DNA from: Paenibacillus terricola
Lineage (GTDB): Bacteria > Bacillota > Bacilli > Paenibacillales > Paenibacillaceae
Direction: 5' to 3'
Assembly (NCBI RefSeq): GCF_014779765.1
Contig: NZ_JACXZA010000001.1
Span: 372,001 to 436,000, forward strand
DNA: 64,000 nt
Below, piece by piece: positions 17,600-25,182 of this stretch (within the stretch, counting starts at the first letter, position 1; every line of letters starts with the position of its first letter). The position numbers were made by a program, and so were the translations under genes. Below the pieces are notes generated by a model. That model ran no database searches, was not told where the DNA came from, and was given only the letters and a program-made list of their open reading frames with translations.

Positions 17600-18290
17600 T
17601 GAATTTTTCAAGCTCGAACAAAAGCTGTGCCCCACAGGGGCATGCGACTCCTAGCACGCAGTATCTACCGCACGTCGCTGTCTCGCCACCGGAGTCCAGG
17701 CTCGAACGAAAGCTGTGTCCTACAGGGACACGCGACTCCTAGCACGCAGTATCTGCCGCACGCCTCTGTCTCGCCACCAGCCCCTTCCGGGGTCCAGGGG
17801 ACGGGAGCCCCATGGGGCCCTCCCTTGCAGGGAGGGTTTGGGTGGTAGAGAAAAATGGTTTTCAAGGGGACGGAGTCGAGGGTTTGGATCGAACAGATTG
17901 AAAATTAAGGGGTTCAGGGACGAAGTCCCATAAAAGTTAGGTAGAAAAATGGGGTCCAAGGGGTCAGCCCCTTGCGTCCAAGCTCGAACGAAAGTTGTGC
18001 CCCGCAGGGGCACGCGACTCCCAGCACGCAGTATCTACAGCACGCCTCTGTCTCGCCACAAGCCCCTTCCGGGGTCCAGGGGACGGGAGTCCCATGGGGC
18101 CCTCCCTTGCAGGGAGGGTTTGGGTGGGTAGAGAAAAAACGTTATTCAAGGGGACGGAGTCGAAGTTAAGTATCAAATAACTAATTTAAGGGTTCAAGGG
18201 ACGAAGTCCCTTAATAATGAATGTTCGGGGGTCCAAGGGGCCAGCCCCTTGAGTCCTCCTTAGGGGAGGATTTCGGAGGGTCCCCACGAA
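17600..18290. repeat. Cluster of GC-rich palindromic intergenic repeats
   Basis: No gene is supported here. The stretch holds repeated modules: GTGCCCC-nnn-GGGGCAC type hairpins followed by GCGACTCC and AGCACGCAGTATCT (near 17629, 17714 and 17996), and a block with CCTTCCGGGGTCCAGGGGAC, then CCATGGGG, CCCTCCCTTGCAGGGAGGG and TTTGGGTGG (17780-17846 and 18061-18127). The two larger units are direct repeats about 281 bp apart. The same blocks recur at 20985-21150 and, in variant form, at 29634-29700 and 62471-63870. They look like dispersed non-coding repeats. Confidence 0.85.
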
Positions 18291-18392
18291 GTGTCCCATT
18301 TTCGACATAGCATTCAATAAATCATAAGGCTATAATGAACATATTGTTGACATGTCATAGGTTTCACAATTATTAGAAATTGGGTGATAGTA

Positions 18393-19313
18393 GTGATTAC
18401 GGGACGTTATCGTGCGGTTGCTACCGCTTCCTGTATCGTTATGCTTCTTGTTCTGCTCGCGGGCGCGCTAGTCACGAATACCGATTCCGGCAGAGGCTGC
18501 GGAGACGACTGGCCGCTGTGTAACGGAAAATTCGTACCGGCTTATACGCTGGAGTCATTAATTGAATATTCTCATCGTGCCATTAGTGGACTTGCGGGCA
18601 TACTTACTTTATTGACATTCCTAATGACGATGAAAAGCTACAGACAGTACGGAGAGGCTGTCTTGTACGCAAGCGGAGCGCTTGCGCTGACGATTGTTCA
18701 AGCCCTGATGGGTGCGGCAGCGGTTATGTGGCCGCAATCCGATCCGGTGCTGGCTATCCACTTCGGTATCTCGCTGCTCGCTTTCGCTTCAACGATGCTG
18801 CTCGTCATTTGGGCTGGGCGAATGAAACGTACGGGTAGAGCGAGCAGATGGGTAACGCCGCTGCCTCGCAAATTTTATGGCATTATGTTGTTTACCGTCA
18901 TCTACAGTTATGGTGTCGTGTACTTAGGTGCTTTCATACGGCATACAGAGTCTTCGGGCGGTTGTGTCGGATGGCCGTTATGCAACGGAGAGATCGTTCC
19001 TACGCTTGAAGGGGCTACGCTGCCGGTGTTCTTGCATCGGATTGCAGCAGTTATTCTGTTCTTCATTCTGTTGTTCGTGTTTATTGCGGTACGCCGCAGT
19101 GGAGCAAAGGGAGAGGTGCTGCGTGCAACGAGCGCTTGGTCACTCGTACTCGTTATCGCACAGATCGGCAGCGGCGCATGGTTGACGCATGAACTGACGA
19201 ATGAGAATATGTTTGTTTTCACAAGCTTGGTCCATAATTTAATTATTTCAGGGCTGTTCACGATCATGCTCGATATGCTCATTCGAAGCCGAATACATCG
19301 GGATATCCGATAA
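18393..19313 (+). CDS. ctaA: Heme A synthase (COX15/CtaA family)
   Basis: A 306-residue integral membrane protein with about eight membrane segments, which converts heme O to heme A for cytochrome aa3 oxidase. The two halves show the matching family motifs: GCGDDWPLCNG and, later, GGCVGWPLCNG, each with a cysteine pair as in B. subtilis CtaA, and the heme-ligand histidines in YSHRAISG, LAIHFGIS, FLHRIAAV and LVHNLIIS. The GTG at 18393 is preferred because GGGTGAT, a good match to the anti-Shine-Dalgarno, sits just upstream; GTG 18384 is the alternative. It stands alone between repeats and a HEPN-like gene. The heme O synthase gene is not in the window. Confidence 0.92.
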   Translation: MITGRYRAVATASCIVMLLVLLAGALVTNTDSGRGCGDDWPLCNGKFVPAYTLESLIEYSHRAISGLAGILTLLTFLMTMKSYRQYGEAVLYASGALALTIVQALMGAAAVMWPQSDPVLAIHFGISLLAFASTMLLVIWAGRMKRTGRASRWVTPLPRKFYGIMLFTVIYSYGVVYLGAFIRHTESSGGCVGWPLCNGEIVPTLEGATLPVFLHRIAAVILFFILLFVFIAVRRSGAKGEVLRATSAWSLVLVIAQIGSGAWLTHELTNENMFVFTSLVHNLIISGLFTIMLDMLIRSRIHRDIR

Positions 19314-19338
19314 TTTGCGCACGTATGAGCGAACAACG

Positions 19339-19371
19339 AACGCCGCCGGCACACCATGTGACGGCGGCGTT
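19339..19371 (+). terminator. Hairpin after ctaA, without a clear U-tract
   Basis: AACGCCGCCG and CGGCGGCGTT form a perfect 10-bp stem. The following bases GTCGCAAT lack a T-run, so termination is uncertain. Confidence 0.4.
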
Positions 19372-19403
19372 GTCGCAATCTGATCAGTAAAGGGGCTATG
19401 CCG

Positions 19404-20111
19404 ATGCTGCGTGCGATGTTCGGAGAACCGCCGTTAGTGCCGACGGGGAGACTGGCGGATGCAATTAACGAGATGTGGAATTTCTCCCGATTGATGAATG
19501 AGCGGATTCAGACGGGTACTCCGTCCGAAGGGAAGCTGCGCAAATATCATATTGGGACGCGAGGATTGATCGGCTCGCTCGATGAATTGGAGCAGAGCTG
19601 CTATGCAGCTGCGCAATTCGCCTCCCGCATATCCAGCACTGCAGTGGGTCAGATGTCGGCTGAGGAGCAGCTTGATTATCATCGGTATGTGTATTTTGAC
19701 AAAAACGGCTTTATCCGCATGTTCTCGCTGCTCGATAAACTTGGTACGCTGCTTAACGATGTGCTGGAGCTGGAGACGGAGCGGATGAAGCCGCATTTCT
19801 CATACTTTACAGTGCTCCGCAATATGCGGTTGAATCGGAAGCACCCCGCGCTTGGACAAGCGCTGGATGAACTTAAGGAACGGTATAAGAGCCCGATGAA
19901 TCGGCTCCGGCGCAGACGCAATGTAGAGATACATCTGATGAACTCGGAGCTGCAGGATGATCTGCAGCAAAGCCTTCAGCGGCATGGGGAAGAGCCAGTG
20001 CTTGAGAATGTTGCGATGCAGGCGGATGATATGAGGCAGGGGCTGGAGCTTGTCATCGAATCGCTCGTGTTGTCTTACCAGTATTGCTATCGACACTGGA
20101 ATGACCGTTAG
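19404..20111 (+). CDS. HEPN-domain protein, Cthe_2314-like (probable)
   Basis: A 235-residue, mostly helical cytoplasmic protein. I place it with the Cthe_2314-type HEPN family on overall character and on the stretch RRRRNVEIHLMN near residue 170, which contains R-x4-H, the catalytic pattern of HEPN ribonucleases. Other stretches, MWNFSRLMNERIQTG and FDKNGFIRMFSLLDKLG, do not point to another family. No antitoxin (MNT/nucleotidyltransferase) gene is beside it, so it is not a usual HEPN-MNT pair. The ATG at 19404 is preferred to 19398 because AAGGGG is eight bases upstream. The function here is unknown; nuclease activity is inferred from the motif only. Confidence 0.55.
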   Translation: MLRAMFGEPPLVPTGRLADAINEMWNFSRLMNERIQTGTPSEGKLRKYHIGTRGLIGSLDELEQSCYAAAQFASRISSTAVGQMSAEEQLDYHRYVYFDKNGFIRMFSLLDKLGTLLNDVLELETERMKPHFSYFTVLRNMRLNRKHPALGQALDELKERYKSPMNRLRRRRNVEIHLMNSELQDDLQQSLQRHGEEPVLENVAMQADDMRQGLELVIESLVLSYQYCYRHWNDR

Positions 20112-20146
20112 TCGGCGGGAATCAGGTATAACTTGGTATACGACAA

Positions 20147-20193
20147 AAAGAGTCTTGCCGAAGCAGACGAGAAGTCTGCGGGCAAGACTCTTT
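20147..20193. terminator. Bidirectional terminator between the HEPN-like and NifU genes
   Basis: AAAGAGTCTTGCC and GGCAAGACTCTTT form a long stem with an inner AGCAGACgagaaGTCTGC hairpin. T-rich and A-rich flanks suit both converging genes. Confidence 0.8.
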
Positions 20194-20222
20194 GCATCGT
20201 ATCAGGCTCGTTTAAAGGCTGA

Positions 20223-20468
20223 TTAGAATACTTGTACAACCTCTTCGATACCTTCTACTTCTTCAAGCAGTGCGCGTTCGATACCGGCCTTCAGCGTGAT
20301 GGTCGAGCTTGGGCAGCTGCCGCAAGCGCCTACCAGACGAAGCTTTACAATGCCGTCCTCAACGTCTACCAGCTCAACGTCACCGCCGTCGCGCTGCAAG
20401 AACGGGCGCAGTTTATCCAGTACGTCCAATACTTCGTCGTACGTCGTCGATTGGTTTGTTTCGCTCAT
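20223..20468 (-). CDS. NifU C-terminal-domain Fe-S scaffold protein
   Basis: An 81-residue protein of the NifU C-terminal (Nfu) family, which carries or hands on Fe-S clusters. It has [21 protein letters not shown] and the cluster-binding GACGSCPSS with the CxxC pair, followed by [14 protein letters not shown]. Homologue of B. subtilis YutI. The ATG at 20468 is chosen because AGAAAGGAG lies nine bases upstream; a TTG nine bases further would overlap that site. Several other Fe-S and respiratory genes are nearby. Confidence 0.93.
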   Translation of the reverse strand: MSETNQSTTYDEVLDVLDKLRPFLQRDGGDVELVDVEDGIVKLRLVGACGSCPSSTITLKAGIERALLEEVEGIEEVVQVF

Positions 20469-20629
20469 TGCAATCAACTCCTTTCTCCCCTATTATAGTA
20501 CAAAGCGCTTGAAATGAAAATGGATTCGAGGCTGAATGGAGTCAATTGATCGCGCGGATTTGTCCGCAACGATTGTTAGCATTCGAGAATTTATATCTTC
20601 TCATACATGTGCAGTACGGAGGTAAAACT

Positions 20630-20902
20630 ATGCTGAAACCGATCGTTGAGTTTTGCGCCAGCAACATGCATCATGGCACTGACGCCATTATGCAGCGGCT
20701 GGAGCGGGATCCCGATTACGAAGTGATCGAATACGGCTGTCTGGGCAACTGCGGGGAATGCTACCTATTCCCATTCGCACTCGTGGACGGTGAGATTGTC
20801 GCGGCCGAGACGGCTGATAAGCTATACGATGAGATCGTAAAAAGCACAGAGGAACAGCGCGCCCACCAAGCAGCGCTGGATAAGCTGTTGGACGATATGT
20901 AG
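20630..20902 (+). CDS. YuzB-family (DUF1450) protein
   Basis: A 90-residue protein of the YuzB/DUF1450 family. The signature IVEFCASN at the start and EYGCLGNCGECYLFPFALVDGE in the middle, with CxxCxxC-like cysteines, is typical and suggests metal or Fe-S binding. CGGAGGT stands eight bases upstream of the ATG. In B. subtilis the family member is also near yutI and yutJ, so this neighbourhood is conserved. Function unknown. Confidence 0.88.
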   Translation: MLKPIVEFCASNMHHGTDAIMQRLERDPDYEVIEYGCLGNCGECYLFPFALVDGEIVAAETADKLYDEIVKSTEEQRAHQAALDKLLDDM

Positions 20903-20907
20903 AACAC

Positions 20908-20957
20908 AAAACGCCTGTGGCAAGCGAGCATCCATGCTCCTGCCACAGGCGTTTTGT
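20908..20957 (+). terminator. Intrinsic terminator after the YuzB gene
   Basis: AAAACGCCTGTGGCA and TGCCACAGGCGTTTT form a perfect long stem around a short loop, followed by GTT. Confidence 0.85.
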
Positions 20958-20984
20958 TAATTCTCTTTTTTAGCGAGCTCTACC

Positions 20985-21150
20985 AAAAGTTGTGCCCCGC
21001 AGGGGCACACGACTCCATGCACAACGTATGCAAACTCGTCTCTGTCGATCCACCATCCCATTCCGGGGTCCAGGGGACGGGAGTCCCATGGGGCCCTCCC
21101 TTGCAGGGAGGGTTTGGGTGGGTAGAGCTCCTGAGGGTTTGGGTGGGTAG
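20985..21150. repeat. Single GC-rich palindromic repeat unit
   Basis: The order GTGCCCC-GCA-GGGGCAC, then CCATTCCGGGGTCCAGGGGA, CCATGGGG, a CCCTCCCTTGCAGGGAGGG hairpin and GGGTTTGGGTGGGTAGAG matches the units at 17.6-18.3 kb. The last 20 bases are partly duplicated (GAGGGTTTGGGTGGGTAGAG). It separates yuzB from the convergent flavoprotein gene. Confidence 0.85.
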
Positions 21151-21177
21151 AGCGCCTAAGATTTAGGTCGGGTTGAA

Positions 21178-22245
21178 TCACCCGATATGATGTTTCGATT
21201 TCCAGAGGACACCCGTTTTCAACAGACGCGGAACGCGCCCCATAAGTGCAGTTTTGCCCATCAAGCCGAAACCGGCTTTTTTGCCAAGGGAGCCGAGGGT
21301 CCCTTTCAGCTTGATTTTGCCAAGCTTAGGTGTTTGTCCGTTCCAGATAGCATGAATAACTTCAGCGACCTGCTTGCCTTGTGCGCCCGCCGCTTGACCG
21401 CTCGGTGCGAAAGGCATCGAAGCGCAGTCGCCGACGATGTACACATTTGTATAGGCTGGCAGCTGGTGAAGCTCGTTAATTACGAGACGGCCGGACGGAT
21501 CCTTGGGCAGATCCATTCGCTGTACCAGTTCAACGGGCTGAATACCCGCCGTCCATACCGTAACATCGGTATAGATCGGCTTATCGGAGTGGCTATCATG
21601 CAGAATGCCAGGCTCGATCTGGCTAAGCGCAACGTGACCCATCATATCGACGCTATGTTCACGGAACCAGTCAGCGACGTAATTCTGCAATTTTTCCGGG
21701 AATGCTGACATTACGCTTGGTCCTCGGTCGATAATACGAATGTTCAAATCGGGCCGGCTCTCGCGCAGCTCTGCTGCAACCTCAACGCCGCTTAATCCAC
21801 CGCCAACGATCGACACTTGTCCGTATGCCTTCAAATCATTCAACTGTTGGTACGTATTGCGAGCGGCGCTAAAGGTTTGAATCGTACATGCGTACTCTTC
21901 AGCGCCATTTATGCCGTGAAATTTATCGGTACAGCCGAGCGCAATAACAAGACTGTCATATTCCAGCTCGTTCTGGTCCTCCATTACAACAACTTGCCGT
22001 TCCATATCGACATCCAGCACTTCGCCGTACATCAGCAGTAATTTCGGATCGCTTGGGAAAGCAACCCGCAGCTGGTGATCGCTGACCGTACCTGCCGCTA
22101 ACGCGTAGTATTCCGTCTTAAGGCCTTGAAACGGCATGCGATCGATAAGGGTAACGATCGTGTCGCTTGGAATGCCTCGTTCGATTAATTCATTGGCTAC
22201 GGATTGCCCGCCGTAGCCGCCGCCCAAAATAATGACTCGTTTCAT
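21178..22245 (-). CDS. NDH-2-like FAD-dependent oxidoreductase (YutJ-like)
   Basis: A 355-residue flavoprotein of the type II NADH dehydrogenase / pyridine nucleotide-disulfide reductase group. The N-terminal FAD-binding motif is ILGGGYGGQSVANEL, the NAD-binding motif VSIVGGGLSGVEVAAEL lies near residue 155, and the third FAD segment is NVYIVGDCASMPFA. The C-terminal KIKLKGTLGSLGKKAGFGL resembles the membrane-binding part of NDH-2 enzymes. It is shorter than the Ndh at 31.2 kb and closest to B. subtilis YutJ, whose role is not settled. The neighbouring yuzB and yutI homologues repeat the B. subtilis arrangement. Confidence 0.88.
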   Translation of the reverse strand: MKRVIILGGGYGGQSVANELIERGIPSDTIVTLIDRMPFQGLKTEYYALAAGTVSDHQLRVAFPSDPKLLLMYGEVLDVDMERQVVVMEDQNELEYDSLVIALGCTDKFHGINGAEEYACTIQTFSAARNTYQQLNDLKAYGQVSIVGGGLSGVEVAAELRESRPDLNIRIIDRGPSVMSAFPEKLQNYVADWFREHSVDMMGHVALSQIEPGILHDSHSDKPIYTDVTVWTAGIQPVELVQRMDLPKDPSGRLVINELHQLPAYTNVYIVGDCASMPFAPSGQAAGAQGKQVAEVIHAIWNGQTPKLGKIKLKGTLGSLGKKAGFGLMGKTALMGRVPRLLKTGVLWKSKHHIG

Positions 22246-22321
22246 TGTTTAGCACCCATTCCATGTTCCGATTTATAGCTTTAGTGTGTCCTTGCGTTCA
22301 GGACAGCATGAATTCAGCTTA

Positions 22322-23425
22322 CTATTCGTATACTTTAATTTCGTTGTACAACGTGTCGCGTTCAACCGCAACGCGGCCTGCGCCTTTGACCAGCCAGATG
22401 AGCTCGTCGCGCGTAATGCCTTCTGGCGTCAATGCGCCGGCCGAGTGACTGATTCGTTCTTTAACCATCGTACCGTGCACGTCGTTCGCGCCCATCGTAA
22501 GCGAAACCTGCGTCAACTGCAGACCGATGTTAATGAAGTAAGCCTTAATATGCTGGAAGTTATCCAACATCAGACGGCTGATCGCGATCGTCTTCAAATC
22601 CTCGAACGCGGAGTTACGGCGCTTGATGCTTGCCTTAGGACTAATCGGCTGCATCGACAGCGGAATAAAGACGAGGAAGCCGTTCGTCTCGTCTTGCAGC
22701 TCACGGATTTGCATCATGTGGCGGATGCGGTCTTCCTTGCTTTCAACCGAACCGTACAGCATCGTCGTATGTGTCTTGAGGCCGAGGTTATGCGCAGCGC
22801 GGTGCACTTGAAGGTACTGGCTTACATCGGCTTTCGTTACTTTCATTTTCTTCCGGTATTGATCGGACAGAATTTCAGCGCCGCCGCCAGTTAGCGATGC
22901 GAGGCCAACCTTCATGAGCTCCTGCAATACTTCGGTATACGTCAGACCGCTGATGCGGGAGAAGAAATCGATCTCCGCTGCCGTGTAGGCTTTCAGCGTA
23001 ACGTCCGGATAACGATCCTTCAGCGCTTTGAGCGAGTCGACATAATATTGGAACGGTACATTAGGATTATGTCCGCCTACAATGTGGAATTCGCGTACGC
23101 CTGGATGATAGTGCTGGTCGACGTATTCGATCATTTGCTCGCCAGACAGCGTATATGCGCCTTCTTGACCTTCATCTTTGCGGAAGTTGCAGAACGCGCA
23201 ATGCGCTTCGCAGACGTTCGTGAAGTAGAGGCTCATGTTCTCGATAAAATAGACCTTGCGGCCGTTCTTGCGCAGATTGACTTCATTCGCGAGCTGGCCA
23301 ATGGTCAGCAAGTCATCCGATTGGTACAGAAAAACGCCGTCTTCGAGCGACAGACGTTCGCCATTGCGTACTTTGTCTGCAATCTCTTGCATGCGTGATT
23401 GATCAGTCGGTAAAATGACGTTCAT
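22322..23425 (-). CDS. mqnE: Aminodeoxyfutalosine synthase MqnE
   Basis: A 367-residue radical-SAM enzyme of the futalosine route to menaquinone; it joins 3-[(1-carboxyvinyl)oxy]benzoate with SAM to give 6-amino-6-deoxyfutalosine. The radical-SAM cluster motif CEAHCAFC lies near residue 72, followed by FRKDEGQEGAY typical of MqnE rather than MqnC. GGGAEILSD and MLYGSVESKEDR are also family stretches. Its presence indicates menaquinone is made by the futalosine route and not the classical Men pathway, as is known in many Paenibacillus. The other mqn genes are not in the window. Confidence 0.94.
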   Translation of the reverse strand: MNVILPTDQSRMQEIADKVRNGERLSLEDGVFLYQSDDLLTIGQLANEVNLRKNGRKVYFIENMSLYFTNVCEAHCAFCNFRKDEGQEGAYTLSGEQMIEYVDQHYHPGVREFHIVGGHNPNVPFQYYVDSLKALKDRYPDVTLKAYTAAEIDFFSRISGLTYTEVLQELMKVGLASLTGGGAEILSDQYRKKMKVTKADVSQYLQVHRAAHNLGLKTHTTMLYGSVESKEDRIRHMMQIRELQDETNGFLVFIPLSMQPISPKASIKRRNSAFEDLKTIAISRLMLDNFQHIKAYFINIGLQLTQVSLTMGANDVHGTMVKERISHSAGALTPEGITRDELIWLVKGAGRVAVERDTLYNEIKVYE

Positions 23426-23685
23426 ACGGTTTCCCTCGCTTTCATTGCTGTGTTCTCGCAGTCCCTGTCATCGACAGAGGCTGCTAAGTTGATAAGTTTG
23501 TGAAAAAAGGAACTTGCTATTCCCTTGAAAAATAACTGTACTCATTATAAACCTCACGATGAAGGGCGGCAACAAGAAAAGTCAGCAAGGTGACATGAAT
23601 GTGCCATGGGTAAATAATAGGTTGGATGACTGAAGCAAAGTGACAAGCTTCACAAACGCCTGTCCGAAGCGGGATAATCGTACCC
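23426..23685. other. Intergenic stretch without a recognised feature
   Basis: About 260 bases between mqnE and the promoter of the IscA-type gene. The mqnE promoter must lie in this region on the minus strand, but I cannot pick a convincing -35/-10 pair. No open frame with a ribosome site was found. Confidence 0.4.
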
Positions 23686-23714
23686 TTGAGCACACGGTGC
23701 AAACGGAGTATACT
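23686..23714 (+). promoter_or_regulatory. Probable sigma-A promoter of the IscA-type gene
   Basis: TTGAGC (23686-23691), a 17-base spacer, and TATACT (23709-23714). It stands 47 bases upstream of the GTG start. Confidence 0.6.
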
Positions 23715-23727
23715 AAAGGCAAATCCA

Positions 23728-23742
23728 TAATAATGATTCTAA
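23728..23742. promoter_or_regulatory. Candidate Fur/PerR-type box
   Basis: TAATAATGATTCTAA matches the 7-1-7 Fur consensus TGATAATnATTATCA at 11 of 14 defined positions. It overlaps the expected transcription start of the IscA-type gene, a place suited to repression. Confidence 0.4.
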
Positions 23743-23760
23743 TCTTGAGGAGGGATTGCC

Positions 23761-24120
23761 GTGATTAATGTATCCGATGCGGCTATCGATAAAATAAAAG
23801 AAATGCTCGAAGCGGAGGAAACGCCGAATCTCTTCCTGCGCGTCGGCGTGAAGGAAGGCGGCTGCAGCGGCTTCTCCTATGGTATGGGCTTCGACGATGA
23901 GCGTCATGAGGACGATCAGGAGTTGGACGCGAATGGTCTGAAGGTTGTCGTGGATAACAACAGCATCAAATATCTGAATGGTCTCGAGATCGACTGGAAA
24001 GAAGAAGGCATGAGCGGCGGCTTCACCATCTTCAATCCGAACGCATCCGCAACATGCGGTTGTGGTTCAAGCTTCCGTACAGCGAAGGAAGCGGGCAACC
24101 CTGCGGCAGATCCTTGCTAA
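23761..24120 (+). CDS. HesB/IscA-type Fe-S cluster assembly protein
   Basis: A 119-residue A-type carrier (HesB/IscA/ErpA family) that moves Fe-S clusters to target enzymes. The three conserved cysteines are in GGCSGFSY and in CGCGSSF near the C-terminus. AGGAGGGATTGCC precedes the GTG start. It is followed by an intrinsic terminator and preceded by a promoter with a Fur-like site, which would fit iron-linked regulation. Which apo-proteins it serves is not known; sdhB and mqnE in this window both need clusters. Confidence 0.93.
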   Translation: MINVSDAAIDKIKEMLEAEETPNLFLRVGVKEGGCSGFSYGMGFDDERHEDDQELDANGLKVVVDNNSIKYLNGLEIDWKEEGMSGGFTIFNPNASATCGCGSSFRTAKEAGNPAADPC

Positions 24121-24145
24121 TGATTAAATAAACAATGTCAGCAAT

Positions 24146-24201
24146 AAAGCTCCTGCGTTTCTTGTACGGGTCCGTACATGAGGCGCAGGAGCTTTTGTTT
24201 G
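24146..24201 (+). terminator. Intrinsic terminator after the IscA-type gene
   Basis: AAAGCTCCTGCG and CGCAGGAGCTTTTG form the stem, with an inner TGTACGGgtCCGTACA hairpin. Confidence 0.85.
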
Positions 24202-24291
24202 TTCTGAGTCTATCATTTTATACGTTGGCCTGGTTCAACTCTATTAGCTGCTACATATAATAGAATAGTTTAGCAGCAAGGAGGGGTTAGC

Positions 24292-24747
24292 TTGGCTATA
24301 CAGTTTCTGGACGAGCGTCTGTCTGTGCATCGAAATAACAGCGCTGGGGCAGAGCCAATTACGACGACGCCGTTATTGATTGGCGACATCGGACTTCAGA
24401 CGGTTGCAGCGGCTCCAGCGGGTAATAGCGGTCTTGTTCGTATTGCGTTAACAGGAGTAGCTGGGGTCGACATAGGGGCTGAAAACACCGCCAATGTCAC
24501 ATTGACTATTGAACGTAACGGAACGGGCACGGCAGGTACAGGGATCGTCATTTATACGGATACGCTCTTTCTCGGGGGCGGTTCGTTTGACAATCCCCCA
24601 ATTAGCGTTGTTGCAGGAGATTTTCCGCCAGCAAGCGTGGTTGAAGTCGGACAAATCCGCTACAGCTTATTTATCAGTTCAGATTCAGATATTTTGTTGA
24701 TGGGACCTGCAGTGTTCAACGGCTCAGCATCGGCTGGCACGACCTAA
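24292..24747 (+). CDS. Hypothetical protein, Gly/Thr/Val-rich
   Basis: A 151-residue protein I do not recognise. It has no clear signal peptide; the composition is high in Gly, Ala, Thr and Val, with alternating hydrophobic residues that suggest a beta-sandwich (SGLVRIALTGVAGVDIG, NVTLTIERNGTGTAGTG). This resembles the C-terminal trimerising domains of exosporium or phage-tail-like surface proteins, but only in general character. A very strong ribosome site (AAGGAGGGG) stands six bases before a TTG start. It has its own terminator and no operon partners; it lies next to the tandem RNA-like units. Confidence 0.65.
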   Translation: MAIQFLDERLSVHRNNSAGAEPITTTPLLIGDIGLQTVAAAPAGNSGLVRIALTGVAGVDIGAENTANVTLTIERNGTGTAGTGIVIYTDTLFLGGGSFDNPPISVVAGDFPPASVVEVGQIRYSLFISSDSDILLMGPAVFNGSASAGTT

Positions 24748-24761
24748 ATTCATACGTATAC

Positions 24762-24787
24762 AAAAGTCGCTTTAATGCGGCTTTTTG
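24762..24787 (+). terminator. Intrinsic terminator after the Gly/Thr-rich gene
   Basis: AAAGTCGC and GCGGCTTT pair (one G:U) around TTTAAT, followed by TTG and T-rich sequence. Confidence 0.65.
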
Positions 24788-24800
24788 TTTGTTATACAAC

Positions 24801-24832
24801 GTTAAAAGGAAGCCCTTTTTACAGGCTTCCTT
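24801..24832 (-). terminator. Intrinsic terminator of structured RNA unit A (minus strand)
   Basis: Read on the minus strand, AAGGAAGCC and GGCTTCCTT form a nine-bp stem followed by TTAACG, directly after the conserved RNA unit. Its stem sequence differs entirely from that of unit B while the position is the same. Confidence 0.65.
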
Positions 24833-25048
24833 CCGACGGTGGTTAGAAATTGAGTTCATTCTCATCAACACTTTGCGTTGTTACTCGGGTAACGCTTGTT
24901 AAAGCGTGTGTGAAATCAGAGAAACTCTGCGACACAACCCCTCGCTTCCTAGGCTTCGTGATCAACTAAATGTCTCCTGCAGTCCTTGTACCATTAATGG
25001 GTCCAATGGAGCCACACCTCTCATTCGCACCGTCGTTTAGTATTATGG
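24833..25048 (-). ncRNA. Candidate structured RNA, unit A
   Basis: A 214-nt unit almost identical to unit B (25183-25395). Read on the minus strand it begins at CCATAATACTAAACGACGG, where CATAAT can be a -10 element. The whole is closed by GACGGTG (25028-25034) pairing with CACCGTC (24835-24841). Inside are ACGCTT-TAAC-AAGCGT, GTTAC-CCGA-GTAAC, AACGC-AAA-GTGTT, CCATT-n9-AATGG, and GTGT-CAGAG-TTT-CTCTG-ACAC hairpins. ACTAAA near the 5' end can also pair with TTTAGT at 24965-24970, which would make a pseudoknot with the closing stem. A terminator hairpin follows. There is no ribosome site or conserved open frame. I cannot name the Rfam class from memory. Confidence 0.6.
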
Positions 25049-25155
25049 ACTGAAGGCGATTGATCTATTCATCATTTCTTAACATCGTTGCGAGAAATTC
25101 GCGGTGATCGCTTATATATTGTTGCGAGTTCGTAAATTGGCAAGTTATATCGAAT

Positions 25156-25180
25156 AGAAAAGAGGCCCTCTCGGGCCTCT
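25156..25180 (-). terminator. Intrinsic terminator of structured RNA unit B (minus strand)
   Basis: On the minus strand, AGAGGCCC-GAGA-GGGCCTCT is a perfect eight-bp stem with a tetraloop, followed by TTTCTATT. It directly follows the 3' end of unit B. Confidence 0.7.
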
Positions 25181-25182
25181 CT

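Noticed and set aside
17627-18180. Small overlapping frames in the GC-rich repeat cluster
   Set aside because: They follow the repeats in several frames on both strands and have no recognisable domain or ribosome site.
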